From Lentimicrobium sp. (GTDB taxonomy: Bacteria; Bacteroidota; Bacteroidia; Bacteroidales; Lentimicrobiaceae): a stretch of 57,693 bases of DNA. The notes below the pieces were generated by a model that was not told the origin of the DNA, ran no database searches, and saw only the letters and a program-made list of their open reading frames with translations. A program made the position numbers and the translations under genes. Positions 8,846 to 20,777 of this stretch are shown here, piece after piece. Position 1 is the stretch's first letter, and every line of letters starts with the position of its first letter. Where the stretch lies: positions 1 to 57,693 of the forward strand of contig JAMLHF010000024.1 in assembly GCA_023957275.1 (NCBI GenBank), read 5' to 3'.

Positions 8846-11800
8846 TAGCGGATAAACACTTTATGGTTGACGTTCACCTTTTTCGGTAATCACCTTCACG
8901 ATATAAGAGTGCCGATAACAGCCTGCACAGGAATGCGAATTGGTCATCCGGCTTTCCATGTTGGTGTTGATAAGTTCGCGTCCGGCCAGGTCATAAATGC
9001 GAACATCTCCTGAAAGGCCGGTGGTGTTGGTAATAACCACTGTATGGTTATAGCTGTACGGAAATTCCGCCCAATGAAGGATCGTTGATGCCGGTAGAAG
9101 CTTTGAAGTGCACCCTGAAGCGGTTTCATTGTCACTGGTATTGTAAGTGAAATTGTAAGCCGGGTTCTGGCGCAGATGTCTGGATGGTATTGCAGTTTCA
9201 GGTCTTCGAGCATAACGGGGGTGCTGGCGCTGAAACTTTCCATGCCGGAAGCGGTAATGCTGTACGTTCCGCCAACGCCGCACTTAAATCCCAGGTTGAC
9301 CACCTCATTGCCTTCGAAGGGCAGTTCGTTGATGCTCAACACATCGCCGGGAACAATGCTGTAAAGTTGAGGCGCGTTGCTGAGCCCCCACAGTTTATAA
9401 GCGTCGTGCCGACCATCGAACAAGGGGGTAGCAGCGCTGTTGAAGCGGATAAAGGTTTCGTCTTTATAGCCATTACCATTTGCACGCAGCGACAGCAGAT
9501 TAGCCGGGCTTGCCTTGTAGAATTCAATGTTGCTGTGAACCCGCGCGTAAAGCGGAATGGTAAGTGACAATCCGTCACCAATTGCCTTGACAAAGAAACC
9601 GTTCTGAGGCGGAATAATACCATCTGTAAGGCTTCCGGCGTAACCATTGTAAGAAACATACTGTGCGCCATCCCATACATAAACTGCTGCATCCACAACA
9701 GGTGTGGAGCCTGGCCCGTTCAGGACGATATCCCAGTCTATTGCGCTCTGGAATGGGTTGCCAAGCAGGTTCCATCCTACACGGTCAGGATCGCCACTGG
9801 TATTGGCATAAGATAAGTTGTGGGTAACATCATCTGTATTAAAGATGCCGGGGAATAAAGCCATTTGTGGTTCATCCATTTCAATGGAGTAGCCAATACC
9901 TGGTTCCATAAAATCATTGATGAACAGGTTTATCCAGTCACCTGAGGGTTCATCGTATTGACGGGCCCATACCGCATTCTGGTTCAGTGGAAATACAGTG
10001 CCGAAATTAATACTTGTAACTGGTGAGGACAGCAAATGGAACGCGGCATTGTCAATACTACGTTGTACTTCTGCCTGAGCTACAGTGAGATGTTCCGCAC
10101 CAATAAAGGAACCTCCGTCCTGAATAACAATGCTTGCGCACGCTGCATCAAAAAACAGTGTTGGAAAATTAGGCACTCCCCCAGGGATGGTTACAGCTGT
10201 TATTGCTGTAGGAAGGCACGGATTCCAGTTGGCCGGGTTAAACCAGTTTCTGTCTTCTGCGCCGGTCCATGTTGTAGCTGCACAGCCTGTTCCAGCCTGA
10301 TCAACGACGATATCAAAGAATGACCCGGCGCCCGTTCCGCAGCTGTTTAATCCATAAACAGATAATACTCCGCTGCTTGCCCCGATGGCAAAGTCGAGGG
10401 TAACCATGTTGCCGGTTCCGTTGATGGTAACTCCGGTTCCTGAGTATGCCCAGACATAGGAAGCAGCATTGGCTATGACGCCGACATTATAGGCTACACC
10501 CATATCTCCTTCGGTAACCGTGGCCGGGCCATCAATAAGTCCGGCAGCGGCAGGTATGTCAAGAACGGTAATTGTAAAGGTGCAGAAATCGGAGCATCCG
10601 GTTTCCATATCTTCATAGGTATAAGTTATGGTATGTGCTCCAACACCTGCAACCGCGGGATAGAAAATACCGTCAGTTACACCTGTGCCTGAGTACACAC
10701 CGCCTGTGGGGTTGCCGCCGGCAAGCGTCTGACCGCCTGCATTGATACAAACATCCATATCGGCGGGACAGGTAACATCCGGGTGTGCATTTTCGATCAC
10801 AATGGCGCTTCCGGTCATATCTGTAGTCCCTCCCGCATTGGTTCCGCTGGCGGTATAAACGCCTTCGAGTCTGAGCCCAAAGTCAAGGGCAGCGCCTGTC
10901 CCGGGTGTCGAAGACACTTCTACATCATCCTGATAGAGGGTGTAAGTTACCCCGATTTCAGAACCCGATAGTCCGACCGCAACGCCATCCTCTCCTTCGC
11001 AGTATGAACCGCCACCGGTCATTTCAAAGGCAACAGGAGGCAGTATCACGTCTTCTACCACCATGGTGATAATATCAGAAACGGCAGTAGCTGTGGTGAC
11101 GCATGCTTCAGTGCTGGTCATTATAACATATACCTCATCGCCATTTAGCGGAATGTAAGCATAGGGATTTCCTGTGGCTACAGAGCTTCCGTTAACAAAC
11201 CATTCATAGGTGGGTACACCTCCGTTTACAGGAGTAGCTGTAAATGTTACGGTTGTTCCTGTTGTAACGGCGCCGGCGGGATCAGCTACAATGCTTACTG
11301 ATGGTGTCAGCAGCGGATTGACAGTTATTGCTATGGTATTAGAAGTGGCGGGGTTACCGGTAGTGCATTCAAGGCTTGAGTTCATCACTACGTAAACCTG
11401 GTCTCCGTTTTCCGGAGTAACGCTATAAATGGCGCTGTTGTTGCCGACCGTGTTACCATTCAGGTACCACTGGTAGTCAGGGGTTCCCCCGTTCACCGGT
11501 GTGGCGGTGAAAGTGACGCTGGTGCCAGCGCACACTTCGGTGTCATCGGCTTCAATACTTACGCTGACCGGAAGCGGTTCTTCGACCACCATATCGATGG
11601 TATTCGAAGTGGCATTTCCTGCCGAGCACAGAATATCTGGGGTCATTACAACATAAACGGCATCTCCGTCAACAGGGGTGTAAGAGAATGTGCCTGTAAA
11701 GTTGACGATTTGAGTAGCGCCATTGACAAACCATTCATAGGCCGGCTGGTCGCCGCCGTTTACCGGGGTTGCGGTAAAGGTTACCTCAGTTCCGGCACAT

Positions 11801-12963
11801 ACCGGATTGGCACTGGCTGTAATAGATACTGTTGAAGTTTCAAGTGGCACAATGGTAATCGCCATTGTATAAGTGCTTGCGCACTGACCAGGATCAGGCG
11901 TAAACACATAATCGGAGGTGCCGGGCGTTCCGGTATTTATTGTAGCCGGATTCCAGGTGCCGGTGATTCCGTTATTTGAGGTAAGCGGAAGAGCAGGTGG
12001 TATGCTATTTTGACACATCGGCTCAATCTGTGCGAACAGAGGAGCGGTAGGCTCTGTCATGGTAATCACTGCAGAGCCAGTCATCATAGTGCCTTCAGGA
12101 CATTCTGGCGTGGTTCCCAGCACTGTGTATGTACCGGCAGTCTGATTACCAAATGAAATGGCCTCTCCGTCTCCTTCAACGGTAGGTACCTGAGCTACGC
12201 CGTCTTTGAAAAGGGTATAGGTGACCCCCTCTTCTGAATCTTCCAGTCCGACTGGTAAGCCGGCCTCTCCCTGGCAATAGGCGCCACCACCGGTAACATT
12301 AAAGGCGGTGGGGCAGGCAGCTGCCGGGTTGAGAATCGGGTTGCCGTAAACAATGGCGTTAACACCAGGTGTGACAGTTAGCTGAACATTAGTGCCATCT
12401 ATATACTCTGCAACACGAGAAGGATATAATGGATTGGGGGCAGTATTGGAATTAAACACTAAGTCCATTGTACTGTTGGGAGCGAAAGGAACGGTACTTG
12501 TAATGACAAATGTTGTCAACAATGTGCCCGGAGATACAGTGCTTATTATAGTTCCGTTTCCAGTTCCAGGAGGCGATTTCCCGACACTTCTCATCAATGT
12601 CTGGCCGGGGTATGCTGCCATGGCAAAATTGAAAGATATATTTCCACCAAATTGCTGAAACACATTTAATCCTGTACCAGTATTGTCGTAAATGGCAGAA
12701 AGCGTACCACCGGCAAAAAAGCCTGAATTCATTAGAAATCCGAATTGCAGGGATGCCAGTTCAAAAGGCTGTGTTGGATCTGTATCAAGCAGATATACCT
12801 GAAACTGAAGTACATTGTCAGCAACCTGAACGATGTTTCGAACTGAAAGTTCATAATCTTCAGTTGCCAGCGGAGCGTACAATGCTTGTGCGTTCGCTTT
12901 GGGAATTGCCATTGCGAGAAGAAGCATTGCTACAGCAAAAAGTGTAACGAATGGTTTTTTCAT
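8846..12963 (-). CDS. T9SS-exported Ig-repeat surface protein with type-A C-terminal sorting domain (3' end frame-disrupted)
   Basis: The signal peptide (MKKPFVTLFAVAM to ANAQ) is followed by a ~180-residue beta-domain of possible cohesin-like type (VLQFQVYLLDTDPTQPF, SLQFGFLM, LLTTFVITSTVPF). Next come two 'TGGG.YC.GE' repeats and at least three ~85-residue Ig-like repeats (VTFTATPVNGG, then YEWFVNG, then YVVM). After these are a segment typical of Bacteroidota surface proteins (TWTGAEDRNWFNPANWNPC) and a long beta-region (WNLLGNPFQSAIDW). The sense frame is intact to about 9180; the last ~110 codons need about six single-base corrections (near 9180, 9123, 9052, 8942, 8903 and 8880). Corrected, they give a type-A T9SS sorting domain (GDVRIYDLAGREL, IVKVITEK, NHKVFIR) ending at 8846. 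It is probably anchored at the cell surface by T9SS; porQ at 41092 fits this. Uncorrected, the open frame stops at 8944. Confidence 0.8.
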
Positions 12964-13063
12964 ATTGGTTTGATTTATTGGTGATTAATTAATTGTTTGT
13001 AATGTTAAAGATTAATTTTATGTTGGTTTAAGCACATCAACCTGATTTAGGGGTTTTAAGGCA

Positions 13064-16000
13064 TTAAGGTAAAATTGCCCCGACAAACAGTGCGCTGTTG
13101 TTGTCAACGATTGTCATATCTGCAGTATCAGTTAATCCGGATCCATCAACATCTGTTATGAGGTATCCTGTTGCAAAAATTGCAGCGTTATTGTCAATTT
13201 CTGACATGTCACCGGTGTCAACAATTCCATCCTTAAAAATATCGCCGGAATAGATTGCATAAACCCCGTCAACAAAATATTGCAGATTTCCTCCATAAAT
13301 ATTGGCCGGTAAGCCGAAACTCTGAGTGATGACATCACCAGAGAAGGATATTGGAGAAGCCGATGTAGTTTCAATTGAATTACGGTGTTTAACGGTGATA
13401 TAATAACTTCCGTTAAGTCCGGATGGGATGTCGTCAACAGTTGCTGTTCCGGAAATGCTCAATTGAACGGTTAAGCTGAATTCAATAGTACTGTAGCTGG
13501 TAGCACTATGCAACTCAACAGTGATCTCATCTGCAATACCAGCACCAAACTCAGGTAGCCCGTTTTCATCGAGGGCTTCATGCATCAATCCACTTCCGCT
13601 GTATAATCCTTCGATAATAACATCGGTCAAATTCAGGGTTTTTGTGGGAGGCGTCTGTAATGAGACACTTACATCGTCAATAAGCCAGCTGTGAGCAAAG
13701 GTTCCTTCATAACGGAAGGCAATATAAATGGTTTCACCAGCGTATGCATTCAGGTCAATCACAGTTTCAACCCATGTTGCTGATACACTTTCCGGCGACC
13801 AGATTTCGGTGTATTGTTCATCTGACGGGTCAGGGGAGCCGGTTGAAATCAGCACACTATTCTTAAAATAATCACCCGGATAAATATTATATGACCAGAA
13901 CTTCAATTCGGTATTCCCGGTTTCCGGGATGATCAATGCCGGACTGATCAGCCACCCATCCTCAGCATAATCAAAGTCACCATACGGATGCCCAAATGCC
14001 AACTCACCATCGGGCGTATGGTTTAGCCCGTTATACCAACTCCATTGCTCACCACCTCCATCGGCGTCATATCGTGACCAACATAGTAACGTGGCTGAAC
14101 TTTCTTCAAAGTCTTCAGCGAATGGAAGATTCAGTGCAAAGCAGGAGGTGGCAAACTCCACTCCACCTGTCCAATTGCTGTAATTATCATTTCCGCATAC
14201 CGAACGTACATAAACCATATAGATGGTTCCGTCTTCCAGCCCGGTGATATTTGCGGTGGTCACCCCGGCAGCCGTAGTTCCCGAAGCTGCAAGTCCGGTT
14301 GCCCCGCTGCCCGGGTCTCCGTCGGTTCTGACTTCATATTCATAGCCATTGGCAGGCGCCGGATCAGGTGCAGTCCATTCAATGGTAGCCGAAGTCTGAT
14401 CAAATTCGGTTACCTGGACATTGGTAGGAACATTGCATGTGATAATTTCAACAGTTACAGGGCCTGCAGGTTCTGATTCACCTTCGCTGTAAACAGCCGT
14501 AACAGTGTAGCTGTATGTACCGGCCGGGAGGTTAAGGTCATCATACTCTGTTAATGTGGTAAAAGCAAGAAATGCTTCATCTTTATAGACATTGTAACCG
14601 GTCATTTCCCTGTTTGATCTGACTCCAACATTATTGTTAAAGACCAGGAGTTTTTCCTCAATCTGTTCAGGAGTTAAACCTGCTGTTTTGAAAGGATATG
14701 CATTCGATGTCCGGTTTGATATAATCGGAGTGTTCATTGATCTTGTTGCCGTATTGGTTACAACAACATCATCAAGTTTCATCCAAAACATATCGGTTAC
14801 ATCAGTATGCTGCCAGGCAATATATACCGTCTGACCAGCATAAGCTGAAAGGCTGACAGTAACAAGAGCCCAATCCCCAGGTGTGACGCCACTCCAAAGA
14901 GTTGTTGTAAAATCCGTTAGCGCTGTTCCTGTTGTTGAAATTTTAACATAGTACTGTTCGTCAGGATAATCAGCATCCTGAGCATCATGCCACCAAGAAA
15001 GATCGGATGTCGCAGTAACAGATATGGCGGGAGTAATAAGCCAGTTGTCAGGAGTTAAAGCGCCTGCAGTATTATCATAGGATGCACTGGTCATTGCACC
15101 ACTACCAGCATGAGCATCGAAGCCGAAAGCTTGCTCTATTGTATTTATCCAGTTAAAAGCATCGCCATCATTATCAATGGCTAACCAGCCTGTGGGTAAA
15201 GTTCCTGCTTCGAAATCCTCAACAAATGCGTTTTCGAGAGCATCCGGAGCAAGCCATGTCAAATGCACATCCTGATTTTCAACACTGGCCTGGAGGTCCA
15301 GCGGCGGGTCAACATAAATATTCAGGCAGAGATCCTGGGTGGTTGTTGCACCTTCTGTTACAACTACACCGGTAATGGTTTTGCTGAAGTAACCCGACAG
15401 ACTGGCTGACAGATCATAAGTTCCTATATTAACTTCAGGAAACTCGTAATAGCCATTCACATCAGTCGTTGTTGTTAAACCAGCAATTGATACGGAAACA
15501 CCTTCCAGGAAAGCGCCTGTATAACAATCAGTTACTTCACCCCTGACCATTTCGGTCGGCAAAGCTTCAAGAACATTTACCGTATAGTCTTCATATGAAC
15601 CATAGCTTCCTGTATAACAAGGTGTTGGTGGGCCCGCGTCAACACCGCCGATACGCATCCTGTGATTTCCGAGCGGTGCATCTGAAGGCACAATGAAAGA
15701 AGCTGCAAGTGTGGTAGGATTTGTTGCTAATGAAGTGCCGGAATATACTTCTTCACCTGCATCGCTGAAATCAAGGTCATCATTCCAGTCAATCCATATT
15801 TTGGTATCATAGGTGTAACCGGTCTGGAATGTAATGGCAACAGGAACTGTAGCATCGCGGTTAACATCTCCGATCTGTGCGGAATAATCACCATAGTTGC
15901 CTGTTTCAGCGCCGGTAGTATTGTTAACAGTGCTAAAAGTTACATTGGTAATTCCTTGTCCATCAACCGAAGTTGGCGCAGGAATACAATAGCCTGTATA

Positions 16001-19000
16001 GAAGGGAACCGGAGATGTCCATGCGCTGTAATCGTTCACAGCGCAAACCGACCTTACCACGGCGGTATAGGAGGTATTTGCAGCCAATCCTGTTGCATTT
16101 GCTGTAGTAACACCTGCAGCAGTTGCTCCAGAGGCAACAACAGCCAGGCTGGCATCCAGAACTTGCCATTCATAACCATTTGCCGGTGCTGGAATTGCGG
16201 CTGTCCATGTGATGGTAGCCGAATTCAGTGTGTAAGTGGGAACATTCACTGAAAGAGGCATTTCACAGGTAGGAGGTTCCTGAACGATTACGTTGTCAAC
16301 ATATACATTATTGTCTGCATTAGAAATTGTTGATTCTCCATAGAATCCAATTTTTATAACCCCACTATATGCTGACAGATCTAAAATAATTGTTTCACCC
16401 GTGTTTGATATGTTGTTATAAACATAAGGAGAACCAGCATTATCCCATAAACGCAGGGTGTTGGCTGAGCTCCAGGTTTGTCCATTGTCAGTTGAAATGA
16501 CCACGGCAAATTTATCATCCACACCTGTTGTATTAGCTGGGCCGGTTGAATTCCAAAAAGTTAGTGCCAGGTCAAATCTCAACTCATAATCAGTTGAACC
16601 ATCGCCAAGGTCGATAGGAGGAGTAATCATCCAGGCGTATAAGCCGGTACTCCAGATTTCAAGCCTGGCTGAACCGGTGGTCCCGACATTTGCAAAGCCG
16701 TCAACTGTCCAGGCACTTGAAGTTCCCGTCAGAACAGATGGATCGGCTAACAAGCCTGATGTTTCTGTCCAGTTAAGCGGGGGATAAGTGTCAAAAGTTT
16801 GTGTAAATGGTGGGGTTAAAGTTGGGTCAGCCAATGTTGTAAATGACCTGACCACACTTGCCTCTCCATCACCCGTAGCATTGGTTGCTACAACTTTCCA
16901 ATAGTAGGTTGTTAAATAGTCTAATGGGGTTGCAACCACATAAGGTGAGGCAGTTACAGTTGTAAGTAGGGTTGTTGGATTAGGATTCTCATCGAGATAG
17001 ATTTTATATCCTGTTGGAACACCCCCGGTAGCGGCAGGAGTCCAGCTCAGGCTGGGGGTTATACTCACATTGGTTGCCGCATCAGCCGGCGCAACAAGCG
17101 TAACGGCATCAGGTACCACCGATGCTGTTACAGGGCCTGTAATATAGTCAATGTATACACTGCCGCCAGATCCGCCTGTCGCATAATAAGTGCTGAAGGC
17201 AAGATAATAATCGTCGGCAGGAATGGAAGAAAGATCAATTGTGTATAAAGCAAATGCACCAGCACTGGGTAGTTCAATTTCAGATCCAATATTTGTCCAG
17301 GTAGTTCCATCATCTGAATATTGAACCTGTATTCTTTGATAAATACTCGTAGTACTTGTCCTGGCATAGAAAGTCAGGGCGCTGCTGCTGTTAATTGAAA
17401 CAAGAGGAGTTCTTAATAAACTTGCTGTTGCAGTAGTATATTTATAGGCAGAAGCGACGCCTTCATAAGAATAAGAGGTAGATCTTGACCAGGTACCGGG
17501 GTTGGCCCAGCCAGCAGGAGGGAAGGTGGTTGCTTCAAAGCTTTCGAATAATGTGCCTTCCGGCAATGCAGTTCCGCTTAAGGCAACTACAGATGGTGAT
17601 CCTGTGGCATTGTGTGTAAAATTCAGATTCGCTGTTTTGAAGCCGCTTGTAGTTGGGGTGAAGACTACACCAACTGTTGCAGATTGTCCGGCAGTCAGAT
17701 TCAGTGGATACAAGTTACCATCAGACAAAACAAATTGATTGGCATCAGTACCGATTATGGAAGTGGCTGGATTCAAGGTGAGAGTGCCTCCTCCTGTATT
17801 ACTAATAGTAAAGGTTTGGGAAGCTGAAGAATTACCTATAACAACAGATGCAAAGTCTTTTGAAGCAGGACTTACCATAAATGTAGGTGTAGCGGGAATA
17901 TCCCTGATCAACACATCATCCAGATATAAATACCAACCGTCTGCAGGGGAATCTTTTCTGGTAAATGATAAATACACAGTTCCTGAATAGGCACTCAGAT
18001 CAACCGAATATTCAACGTAAGAGGTTGAATTTACAGCCACGGATGATATCGATGACCTGTGGTAAAAGCTTCTGGGAGTTGGGGGTTGTAGATGATAAAG
18101 AATCAAACTTCGTCTGGCTCTGAAGCTGAATGAGCCCTGGCCCAGAATTTCAATTCCTGGTTACCTGTTAAAGCGACAGGTGGTGTTACCAGGTAATCAT
18201 CGTTTACTGTATTAAAATCTGTCAATATTCTGGCACATTGTAATCCTGTTCTTGGATTTGATGTTGATAATATCCACTTATTATCTGCATTATTATCAAT
18301 TACCGTCCATCCATAAGGCGGAAATGCCGCGCCTTCAAATCCTTCGGTAAATGGAAATACAGTGACTGTCGGGTCGGGGCCTGTGGTAAATGACCATGTG
18401 GCACAATCGGTTGCGTCACCATTATCATTGTAAGGCACCACTTTCCAGTAATAAGTAGTGGAGTAATCCATATTTCCCGCAGGATCGTAAGTGGTTACTA
18501 GACCTAGGTCAATAGGTGTGGCGGGCAGTTCATCGGCTCCAAAGTAAAGATTGTACCCTGTTGGCGCACCCCCCCCGGAAGCCCAGTTAAGGGTGGCTGA
18601 GGGAAGAACATTGGTGGCTGCATCGGCCGGGGAGACCAGTGGCTGGTAGTTAGGAGGGGTGACTATTGCCGGTGGGGTCCATGTGAATGTCAGACCGCTT
18701 GCGGGAAAGATAGAGCTGGTTAATGTGCAGGTTGCAGAATTGGATGCTCCTGCTGTAGTCGCCGCCCAATCTGTAGTCGTCGTCCTGTTGTTGAACACAG
18801 AACTGGAGGATCCTCTTAAACCTACCTGCTTTGTTCTGGCTGTGGAGTTCTTAACTATGGTTCCATAACCGATTTCAACAACGTTGGTAGTCCGGTAGAG
18901 TTTTACCTGAAAGTTGTAGCCGGATGCAGCAGCATAATGCCCGAAGTCTCTTCCATTGAATGGTCAGCACCTGGTTTGGAGTGGGCTCCGAAAGCTCATA

Positions 19001-19350
19001 GCGCAGGGTTGCTCCGGCATTTCCCTGTAGGTCTGCGTTAAATGCGGCAATAATATTGTTGGAGGACCCGGTGCTTAATGCCGTATAACTGCTGGAGACA
19101 CTTGCACCAAAAGCAAGAAATCCGTTGGCATTTACACTGAACTGTGTGAAATTAGTTTCATTAAAGTTAAATAACCAATGCTGTTGGCATTATAGTTGTT
19201 GTCATCCATAGTTGTATCTGAACCTAGTTAGCTCCTCCGGTAATTTCAGTATAAGTGCCAGATGAACTCACGAATGAGTAGGCATTTATCGCCCCCACGA
19301 GCTTCCGGCCCATAGGAACAGCAGAATTAGCAATGTAAAAAGTTTTTCAT
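13064..19350 (-). CDS. Giant cleaved-adhesin/FN3/GEVED surface protein with dockerin-like C-terminal module (5' end frame-disrupted)
   Basis: The intact part (from 18106 or just upstream) is 1680 residues. Upstream sequence supplies the true N-terminus once about six one-base shifts are allowed (near 19338, 19300, 19228, 19175, 18950 and 18100): signal peptide LLILLFLWAGSSWG, then NAYSFVSSSGTYTEITGGA and NANGFLAFGA, an N-terminal domain common in Bacteroidota surface proteins. The ordered domains are an FN3 domain with a cleaved-adhesin segment (FPPYGWTVIDNNADNKW), an ASPM/Hydin-type domain (NTGGGTLTLNP), further cleaved-adhesin-like domains (PTGWLAIDNDGDAFNW, LDDVVV) alternating with FN3 domains, a GEVED domain (IWIDWNDDLDF), a carboxypeptidase-regulatory-like domain (GEVTDCYTGAFLEGV) and the dockerin-like tail. 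Corrected length is about 2095 residues. Cleaved-adhesin domains are known from gingipain and haemagglutinin proteins, so adhesion or substrate binding is likely. Confidence 0.8.
13067..13645 (-). other. C-terminal dockerin-like module, copy 3
   Basis: These are 193 residues parallel to the other two copies: EGLYSG, ADEITVELHSAT, TATVDDIPS, ITVKHRNSIETT, then loops DIFKDGIVDTGD and DVDGSGLTDTAD and the ending VGAILP. The first loop has Phe-Lys where the other copies have Asn/Asp, so its calcium ligand set is weaker. Confidence 0.8.
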
Positions 19351-20307
19351 AACACGGTTTTTTGGTTAATAAATTATGTTTGTTGGCATTATCCTGCTGA
19401 AAATCAATTAATTAATCTGAATTCATCAAAAATCTGCGAGGATAGGAGAAAAACCGGCCGTGATTAAAAATGATAGGGAAATGATAATAATGCTGTATTT
19501 CAAGATGTTACGAGAGATCGCGGACGGCACGGTGATCGTTTTTATAGCAGAACCAAAGTACAGCGCGGGAAAGCGGCATGCAAACGGGATTGGTTCAGAT
19601 TTATAAATCCGGCCATAGAGTTGCGGATTTATGATTTCAAACCCATGCTGCAGTTTTCGGGATGGGAGTTTGAAAATCCCCGTAACTTTCCGGTAGTTTT
19701 TTTAGGAACCATAACCGGTTTTCACCGCTAAAATTTTTTTGAGCCATGAGGAAGACCTTCTGGTTCCCGGGTACCAGTATTATTATAATCTTCTTAACAT
19801 GCAGATATACTGTGCTATACGTATGATTTCAAAAAAATGCAACTTCCTGTTAATTCCGGAAATCAGGATGATAGCATGGCCTGAATAAATAAAAAATAGA
19901 GGTTATTCAGGATATTTTAGCTCTGGGAAGCAACATTTTAAAACTTCTTAAAAAAAATTGGTTATGCATTCAGATATTTCTGCAGACCTGAATTCCCGGA
20001 AGATTATTTTTTTACACTGATTCAGCTGCGGAATCTCCGGGACAAGACGGAAGCAGATATATCATATTTTAAATATCATTAAATCAACGGCATGCGAATC
20101 TGCTATTAATACTTTCTTTTCCCGTCTGCTCAAAACTCAGGTTGGTAATATATTTTTATAATTGTAAAAATATTTTACTCTGTTTCGGGATAAATGATGA
20201 AGAGATGGGTTATAAATTTGTATATCAGGATGTTATAAACTTACAAATAAATTAGTCCTTAATATTGAATTTTTTCTATTTAAAGTTTGAATTTATAAAT
20301 CCGTACC

Positions 20308-20338
20308 TTGATTTTCGATTTATTATTTCGTACCTTTG
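20308..20338 (+). promoter_or_regulatory. Bacteroidota-type promoter (TTG-N20-TACCTTTG)
   Basis: The -33-like TTG (20308-20310) and -7 box TACCTTTG (20331-20338) have a 20-nt spacer, a very good match to the Bacteroidota primary sigma factor consensus. Transcription would start about 430 nt before the regulator gene, giving a long leader or a separate small RNA. Confidence 0.55.
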
Positions 20339-20757
20339 TTTTCATATCGCTGGTATTTCAGCCTTTACAAGCAGGACTTTACCGTTGATAAAATGTTAAA
20401 ATCCGAATATTTAAAGGCTTGGTTCAGCAGTCAATCAATTGCATTCTTTATAACTGAATCCTGACTCACTCGCATCACTCTGCCCGCACGCCATACTGAA
20501 CTGAATATCCGGGCGCGTTTTCCAAAGAATACCAGGCAATCTGCTGATTTGCAGATATGAAAAGATATCCTTGACCGGACAGTTTCCGGTGAACCGCATG
20601 GTTTGCTGCCTGCTTCAGGAGGTTAGATTTTAGCGGTTTGCTTATATGCGGCCGGTGCGGCTTATGGTTGTGGGGATGCGGATTGCTTCAATTATCAAAC
20701 AAAAGTTACAATATCAGGTTTTTAGCTATTAATAATTTAAAGTATTGAAGCAGTGAA

Positions 20758-20777
20758 TGATCATGGCCTGGTGATCA
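20758..20777 (+). promoter_or_regulatory. TGATCA-N8-TGATCA repeat abutting the regulator start codon
   Basis: Two perfect TGATCA palindromes are separated by eight bases (TGGCCTGG) and end exactly at the ATG of the AraC-type gene. In DNA this could be a binding site; in RNA it could pair around the start codon. The function is inferred from position only. Confidence 0.35.

Larger units (their letters stand above)
19351..20777. other. Intergenic region, 1.4 kb, no convincing gene
   Basis: This AT-rich spacer separates the surface-protein island (leftward) from the AraC-type regulator (rightward). One possible tiny frame on the plus strand (19481-19606, 41 codons, containing IADGTVIVFIAEP) has no recognisable family and is not called. 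It contains the promoter at 20308-20338 and the TGATCA repeat next to the regulator start, listed separately. No tRNA, long repeat or mobile-element end was seen. Confidence 0.5.

Noticed and set aside
19481-19606. A 41-codon frame in the intergenic region (IADGTVIVFIAEP)
   Set aside because: It is too short and without family, promoter or conservation evidence to call a gene.
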